From contig CM068367.1 of the NCBI GenBank assembly GCA_034769895.1, positions 708,754,885 to 708,818,884 on the forward strand: 64,000 nucleotides of DNA, read 5' to 3'. The position numbers were made by a program, and so were the translations under genes. The stretch comes from Magicicada septendecula. Lineage: Eukaryota > Arthropoda > Insecta > Hemiptera > Cicadidae. The notes beneath the pieces are model-generated. The model saw only the letters and a list, made by a program, of their open reading frames with translations, was not told where the DNA came from and searched no databases. Within the stretch, counting starts at the first letter, position 1. Each line of letters opens with the position of its first letter. Below, in pieces: positions 58,808 to 64,000 of this stretch.

Positions 58808-59550
58808 CTAGTTTCCCTGCTGCTGAATTCTAACCCGAAAAATCTCGTTTAGATGTCCAGGTTTCCCACATCTATAACACTTCGGTCTTCCATCCTTTCT
58901 TATTTTATTCTGTGGCGCCGACCGTCGAGTCTCTGTTCCTTGTTCTTCTTCCTCATTGTCTGTGCTGTCGCGATCTTTTAGCGCACGCACTTTATGACTT
59001 GTCCAACCAGAAGCTGATTTGGCGGCCTCAAATTGCAAAGCATGTACCAGGGCGTCCGCACTGTTCTGGTGTCTTGCCATTCGTAACACTTGCTGTAGTT
59101 CGTTATCTCGGACACCGGCAGTAAATGTCTGCATCGCAAAACTCGTTCAAAAATCTTCTGGCGCTTCAGGATAGGCCAGTCTAATTAGTCTGTAGATACT
59201 TGCTTCAAACTCTTGAAGGCTCTCCCCGGAATGCTGTCGCCTTGCTCTCAACTGGGTGCAGTACACATCTCGCAAATGTTTATCACCATACCGCAATTCT
59301 AGAGCTTTTATCAACTCGGCATAGATGTTCTGGCTGTTAGGTGGCACTTTCTGTAGTAGTTCTGCCGCGAGTCCTTTTAATGCGAGAACGAGTGAGACTG
59401 CCCTGTCTTTCTCTGTCCAATTATTTGCGCATGCAGCAGCTTCAAATTGGCGGAGGTACGTTGCCCAGTGACTGCTTCCGTCAAAGGTTGAAGCTTTGAC
59501 ATGAACTGTCCCTACTGCAGGCAAAGTGACTTTCTCTATTAACTTTCTCT
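58808..59550 (-). pseudogene. Gypsy-type Gag, one in-frame stop and broken zinc knuckle
   Basis: The N-terminal part (59147-59524) has FDGSSHWATYLRQFEAAA and ESLQEFEASIYRLIR, the retrotransposon capsid signature. It reads in frame through a TGA after PEAPEDF into AGVRDNELQQVL and a zinc knuckle CYRCGKPGHLNEIF whose last Cys is replaced. The upstream end is cut at about 59550 where Penelope sequence begins on the other strand, so the 5' LTR and Gag start are missing. Confidence 0.8.
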
Positions 59551-59554
59551 AAAT

Positions 59555-60619
59555 AACATACATCCCAAAATACAATTCACAGAAGAAAAAGAAAAACATA
59601 ACAAAATCAACTATTTAGACGTAACCATCACAAGATACAACAACCACATACAATATGCAATATATAGAAAACCAACTTCCACTAACATCATTATACCTAA
59701 CCATTCTGACCACCCACCACAACATAAAATGGCTGCATTTTATTCGCTATTTAACAGAATGTACAAAATTTTCCTAAACAAACAAGAAACTGACAAAGAA
59801 AGAAATATAATATACCAAATTGGTTATGAAAATGGATACAATAAAAATACTGTGATCAAAATAGAAAATAAAATCAAATATAAAATAAAAACTGAACAAT
59901 TAAGAATAAATCAAACTGAACAACACATAAATAATAACAACAACAAAAAATGGGCCACATTCACATACATAAATAATAAAATGACAAAACTAACAAAACT
60001 ATTTAAAAACACAGATACAAAAATAGCATACAAAACTAATAAAAATAAATTACAAAATCTAAATAGCTCACAGAACATAGATAATACAACAACTAACGGC
60101 ATATACAAAATTGAATGCCAAGATTGCAATAAATGTTACATAGGACAAACAAAATAACAGCTGAAAAAACGTTATTTTGAACACCTAAATGCATACAAAA
60201 AACCAGAAATATATAAATCCAATTTAGCCACACATGCAATAAACACAGGACATGAATTCCCAGACATAACCAATGTAACACTAATAAAACGTATACCACA
60301 CAAAGGCACCATAATGAACATTTGGGAAAATTTACAGATATACAAACATAAAACAGAAAACAAACTAATACCTGAACAAATACAAATCAATACAAAACAT
60401 GACACAATATTCAAAGCACTCAACATAGAAAATACACAAAAAACTAACACATACACCACAATCACACACAATAAAACCAATTTGAAATACCAGAAGCCAA
60501 CAGGAAGCCACAATAATAATAGTCAACCAACAAAACATATGTACTTCACCAGACAAAAAAACCGGAAGGCTGAGGATGGGTACAAGATAGTATCCGAAAC
60601 ATGTTCCAATAAAGGATAA
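59555..60619 (+). pseudogene. Penelope-like RT C-terminus and GIY-YIG domain, one in-frame stop
   Basis: A 354-codon frame broken only by TAA at 60155-60157. It starts inside the reverse transcriptase thumb (YLDVTITRYNNHIQYAIYRK, HPPQHKMAAFYSLFNRM), continues through an Asn/Lys-rich linker to NGIYKIECQDCNKCYIGQTK (GIY and YIG motifs with the linker Cys residues), then after the stop RYFEHLNAYKK, HAINTGHEF and NIWENLQIYKHKT, and ends KAEDGYKIVSETCSNKG. 5'-truncated, so catalytic RT motifs are absent. The stop is directly after YIGQTK. Function of intact relatives: target-primed reverse transcription with GIY-YIG nicking. Confidence 0.8.
60567..60609 (+). ncRNA. Hammerhead-like motif overlapping ORF C-terminus
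   Basis: AGG / CTGAGGA / stem II GGGTAC...GTATCC (6 bp with one G-U) / GAAA / palindromic ACATGT stem III / T cleavage position / CC. The same bases encode the KAEDG...SETCS peptide tail. Confidence 0.5.
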
Positions 60620-60667
60620 AAATAACATCTTGAGGTAAATTTAATTATAAATATTAAATGTATTATA

Positions 60668-60668
<1 letters not shown>

Positions 60669-60706
<38 letters not shown>
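60669..60706. repeat. (TA)n microsatellite
   Basis: Almost pure TA directly downstream of the Penelope 3' end; may have grown from its TA-rich tail. Confidence 0.9.
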
Positions 60707-60709
<3 letters not shown>

Positions 60710-60712
<3 letters not shown>

Positions 60713-61433
60713 TGCAATGATACTCTTAACAACTCACTTTTGCACATATGCTATTACTCATTTGTGCGCACTTACCCACGTCTTGAAGGTATACTCTTCT
60801 TCTGCAGTATTTACCTTGATGTTTCCCAGCTAGGTCGCAGGCTTTGGTAGTTAATTGAGGGTGGATAAGCATGTGAATATCGTTACAAGTAAAGAGTACA
60901 GAGGATTTAGTACTGGTTCTGAAATTAGTACGACTTTGTTAATAAAATTATGTTCATTTTGTTTATTAATTAAAACCTGCAAATTGTCATGTTATTAATT
61001 AGTGTATGGGTTAACCCTTACACATTGAAACACTTATATTCCCTTATACAAATATCGTATAATTATAACATGGCAAACTCTTAGCTCTTATAGTTTAAGA
61101 CACATTATACATAAACATAAGACATATATGACCTGGAATATTTACACAGACATATAATACATAACACATATATTATTACCATGCGTGATGAACACGTACG
61201 AAATTGAATAGTAATATTGACTTAGCAAGTGTGGTTTTTTTTCTTATGTTCCACTTAATTAAAAAAAATAAATAATTAAACATTTATAAAAATTCTAATA
61301 GAGACCATTCTATTACTTTATTTAACTATACTCCTAATGTCTCAATTAATTAAAATCTACAATTGAAGTAAACTTTCATACTTGATTTTACGTTACAGTT
61401 ACTTGATTTTAATTATTTAATTATAATATAAAA
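60710..61433. other. AT-rich spacer between Penelope fragments
   Basis: No gene or structured element recognised. Confidence 0.45.
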
Positions 61434-61489
61434 ATATAATACTATAATATTTATAACTAAGTTTACCTCAAGATATACTTTTTTCCTTT

Positions 61490-61531
61490 AGGAACATGTT
61501 TCGGGAGATCTTGTTCTCCCATCTTCAGCCT
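61490..61531 (-). ncRNA. Hammerhead-like motif, left palindrome arm
   Basis: AGG / CTGAAGA / stem II GGGAG...CTCCC (5 bp) / GAAA / palindromic ACATGT / T / CCT. Stem I AGG with CCT. Core complete. Confidence 0.55.
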
Positions 61532-61874
61532 TCGCCATCTTGTTTCTGGTGAAGTATTTGTGTGTTGGCTTCTGGATGTTATTAAGGTAGTTTGTTGGTC
61601 TTTGGTCCTTCAAAGTTGCATTATTGTGTGTGGTTGTGGTATCTGTTTTTGTATTTTGTGTATTTTCGATGTTGAGTGCTTTGAATATTGTGTCATGTTT
61701 TGTATTGATTTGTATTTGTTCTGGTATTAATTTGTTTTGTGTTTTATGTTTGTAAATCTGTAAATTTTCCCAAATGTTCATTATGGTGCCTTTGTGTGGT
61801 ATATGTTTTAACAAACTACCTTAATAACATCCAGAAGCCAACACACAAATACTTCACCAGAAACAAGATGGCGA

Positions 61875-61917
61875 AGGCTGAAGATGGGAGAACAAGATCT
61901 CCCGAAACATGTTCCTA
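61875..61917 (+). ncRNA. Hammerhead-like motif, right palindrome arm
   Basis: Same motif as in the left arm in opposite orientation (CTGAAGA at 61878-61884, GAAAC at 61904-61908); core complete. Confidence 0.55.
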
Positions 61918-62149
61918 AAGGAAAAAAGTATATCTTGAGGTAAGCTTAGTTATAAATATTATAGTATTATATACATCAAGAAACGGACTGTAGCAGAAAG
62001 TGATTGAAAAAATATAATAAAATATGGTTTCTCTAATTATCATTTATTTATTAGATTAATAAGTTTTACGTTCTTTGTTATAAATTATTATTCTCTAAAC
62101 TTTTATTAATTATTCATTATGCAAATAAAATAATAAAATTTATGTAAAT

Positions 62150-63033
62150 TTGGATATGGAATCTAGAGTCTTCTTTTGATAGACCTCAGGGTCATTTATA
62201 AGATTGAATAAATGTCTGACTTCACCTGCATATTTCTGCAACCATTTAACTGTGTTGTTACTGTCACCTGGACTCTCGAGTTTTGGGATCCCCTTCCGGT
62301 ATCACCTTCTCTGTCTCTGCGTCGTTTGGAATTACTCTCTCCGTCTAATGGATGTTGAGTTCTGACATGGACCTCTGGTCGTGATGATGTACGGCTGTCT
62401 GTAGCTGCGTGTGGCTGTCCCTGTGTCCTCTAGTATATTGCTCTGTTTCCTCTCCTCTCCATGTCTTTTCCCTCGTGGATGTCTCGAAGTTCTAAGTGGA
62501 CTTCTTGAAGTTCATCAACGACATTTCGACTCCTCGTAGTTTACGGTATTATTGTCTTTTACATCACTCATGTATATCACTAATTACTTTTACCGACGTA
62601 CTGCCAGTTCCATCGCACTTTAGTTTACGTAATACGATTTAAAACATTACTTAAACTTTGTAAAATTTGCGGTGGTGAGATGCGTGGACTTCACGTGCTG
62701 TCTGTTGATGATCTGAGCAAGAGTGTATCGCTCGCTGGGGTTTTATACTCCTGCCGGCGTTCAACTCCTGTTGAAAATTGTTTGGACAGAGTTGAACAAG
62801 TCAGCGCATCGGTTTATTAACTAATTATACAACCTACGCATCTTTCTATGAAGCGCACACTTTTTTATAAATATTATTTGACAAATCGTTAGGTACATTA
62901 ATAAACTTAACCTATGCAAATTATGAACATTAAGGTGTGTAAACTATGGAAGTTATGGCAAAATTTCACACGGTAGCTGAATGGTTCCCACGATCATAGA
63001 CTTCTTAGTATCGAATTGTAGCGCCGGGCGCCA
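62150..63033 (-). mobile_element. Possible leader and Gag start of another LTR element
   Basis: Minus strand TGGCGCCCGGCGCTACA (63017-63033) resembles a primer-binding site. About 0.45 kb further an ATG opens MSDVKDNNTVNYEESKC and soon hits stops, while another frame stays open with DELQEVHLELRDIHEGK and SNSKRRRDREGDTGRG. The end carries NTVKWLQKYAGEVRHLF. Higher GC content than its surroundings. A decayed Gag region fits; a host promoter with first exon is the alternative. Confidence 0.3.
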
Positions 63034-63750
63034 GCTGTGTTTCTACATATGTCTCTGATTCGTGTGCCTTCTGGTTTTCGTTCAGCACTTAAAAAACTGT
63101 GTACAATTTTCCATAATCGTATACATAATTCAACTTGTTCTTCATTTACACACTAACACGAACACACACACAAACTGATACCGAATGGTTGCCTGCAGCA
63201 ATGACATCACAGCTGCCGGTCGAGGCGTGTTTCGTCTTCCTTCGCTGCGTTTAAAACCAACATGGCTTGGCAATTCCATATGCATGTTCACTTACAATTA
63301 TTTCCTTATTTAAAATGAATTAATACGTTTGTTTCTTTTATTTATGTCTTATACCTAACGCTTAATTATTACATTATTTTCATTATTTACATCTTTCACA
63401 CGACTCATACGTGCGTTCGTATGTTCTCATACCGCAGTCAGGGGTTGATACGGAGACTTATGCTAAACGTATCGTTGCAATATATATAATTTGTTTTTAA
63501 TTTATGTGGGTGTAAAAAAAAGGATATGCACTGATGATTTGTGTGCGTGTGTGTGTGTTTCAATTTTTTTTTCATTTAATTATTGCGTGCTGTTGTGTTT
63601 ACTTTTTTATGTTCACGATTTTTTTATAGAATTATTTGAGATGCACTGATTGCAATATGGCTTGCATAAATGAATCCCATAGATGGCCAAAATGCAAGCA
63701 TACACTTGCACACAAAGAAAGATTACTAACTTTTTAACTGTCCACAAAAT
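63034..63750. other. Promoter- or LTR-like GC-richer stretch, then AT-rich spacer
   Basis: 63040-63260 is GC-richer and, if the primer-binding site is real, would be the LTR on its 5' side; no LTR border could be fixed because no second copy is in the window. A GTGT microsatellite lies at about 63540-63560. No genes recognised. Confidence 0.3.
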
Positions 63751-63752
63751 AT

Positions 63753-63869
63753 TTAAACACTGAATAAACTGCCTGTTATGTGGTTCTCAACTGGCATTAA
63801 ATAGGGAAGTAATTCACATAACTTACATTCATAGATGAATGTGTTAAATTCTTGGATTTCGTTGTCCAT
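63753..63869 (-). pseudogene. N-terminal start of a Penelope-like ORF
   Basis: ATG at 63869 opens 38 codons beginning MDNEIQEFNTFIYECKLCE and ending at TAA (63753). The first seven residues are shared with the ORF start at 52867. The early stop could be decay or the edge of an intron, since Penelope genes can contain introns. Confidence 0.4.
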
Positions 63870-64000
63870 GACGTGTCCGTTACTTAACTAAATATCACTA
63901 TAATAATGACGACTCGGAACACTAAGTTTTTTATAAGTAAAAACGTAAAGTTTTACCTTACAGCCTAAACCGGCTTTCACCTATAGAAGGCTTCATCAGA
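63870..64000 (-). mobile_element. Penelope-like 5' terminal repeat with ribozyme, cut by window edge
   Basis: Minus strand: TCTGATGAAGCC...TATAGGTGAAAGCC, a hammerhead layout (63963-64000) with CCT...AGG stem II and an AGCC/GGTT stem III, followed by the TGTAAGGTAAAAC leader up to the ATG. It matches the leader at 52.78-52.87 kb and shows that the ribozyme sits about 90 bp upstream of the ORF. Stem I extends beyond the window. Confidence 0.6.

Larger units (their letters stand above)
61434..61972. repeat. Palindrome of two Penelope 3' ends (164-bp arms)
   Basis: Arms 61434-61597 and 61809-61972 are nearly perfect reverse complements with a 211-bp spacer. Each arm holds the end of a Penelope ORF (KYFTRNKMAKAEDG...ETCS) and a hammerhead motif, so two tails face each other outwards. 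The minus-strand copy includes the spacer and reads 108 codons (61488-61814), with IPHKGTIMNIWENLQIYKHK matching the 60-kb copy. Confidence 0.8.

Overview
The window is eukaryotic, AT-rich and almost entirely repetitive. There are no bacterial-type operons, and any host coding sequence would be short exons in long introns. Penelope-like retroelements with GIY-YIG domains and hammerhead-ribozyme motifs, a Ty3/gypsy fragment, two degraded Tc1/mariner-type transposases and a 164-bp satellite with a CTGT/TG microsatellite core point to an animal, most likely an arthropod. I cannot name the species.

Layout. 0-5 kb: intron-like DNA with one good candidate host exon on the minus strand (261-405), a small fold-back element carrying hammerhead motifs (1.43-1.76 kb) and two short decayed coding relics. 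5-16 kb: a 164-bp satellite in both orientations, punctuated by a 'core + microsatellite' block (Helentron/DINE-TR1-like architecture), by four copies of a short ribozyme-bearing element, and by a strong two-tier hairpin (14144-14225). 16415-49343: one 32.9-kb minus-strand LTR-retrotransposon chain, LTR-internal-LTR-internal-LTR-internal-LTR. The four giant LTRs are 4492, 5696, 4442 and 4494 bp and the three internal regions 4663, 4663 and 4479 bp; the whole chain is bracketed by a 4-bp ATAT duplication. 49-64 kb: a graveyard with mariner relics, a gypsy gag-pol fragment sandwiched between Penelope pieces, a 164-bp-arm palindrome of Penelope tails, a possible second LTR-element leader, and the 5' end of another Penelope element at the right edge. 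One more candidate host exon lies at 54.07-54.27 kb (minus).

Main result. Each internal region of the 33-kb chain has a primer-binding-site-like sequence beside the LTR and one intact 633-codon ORF, but no recognisable protease, reverse transcriptase or integrase. The predicted protein is a roughly 300-residue coiled coil followed by two degenerate LDL-receptor class A modules, which is not a usual retrotransposon protein. All three copies are intact and nearly identical. The LTRs also contain an internal tandem duplication (2, 3, 2 and 2 copies) that carries a second copy of the LTR start and its flanking purine tract. I read this as a young, non-autonomous, giant-LTR family amplified in tandem, with a novel cargo or Gag-like protein.

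If the exons near 54 kb and 0.3 kb belong to one gene, the whole array lies in its intron. Their reading phases are compatible, but this is inference.
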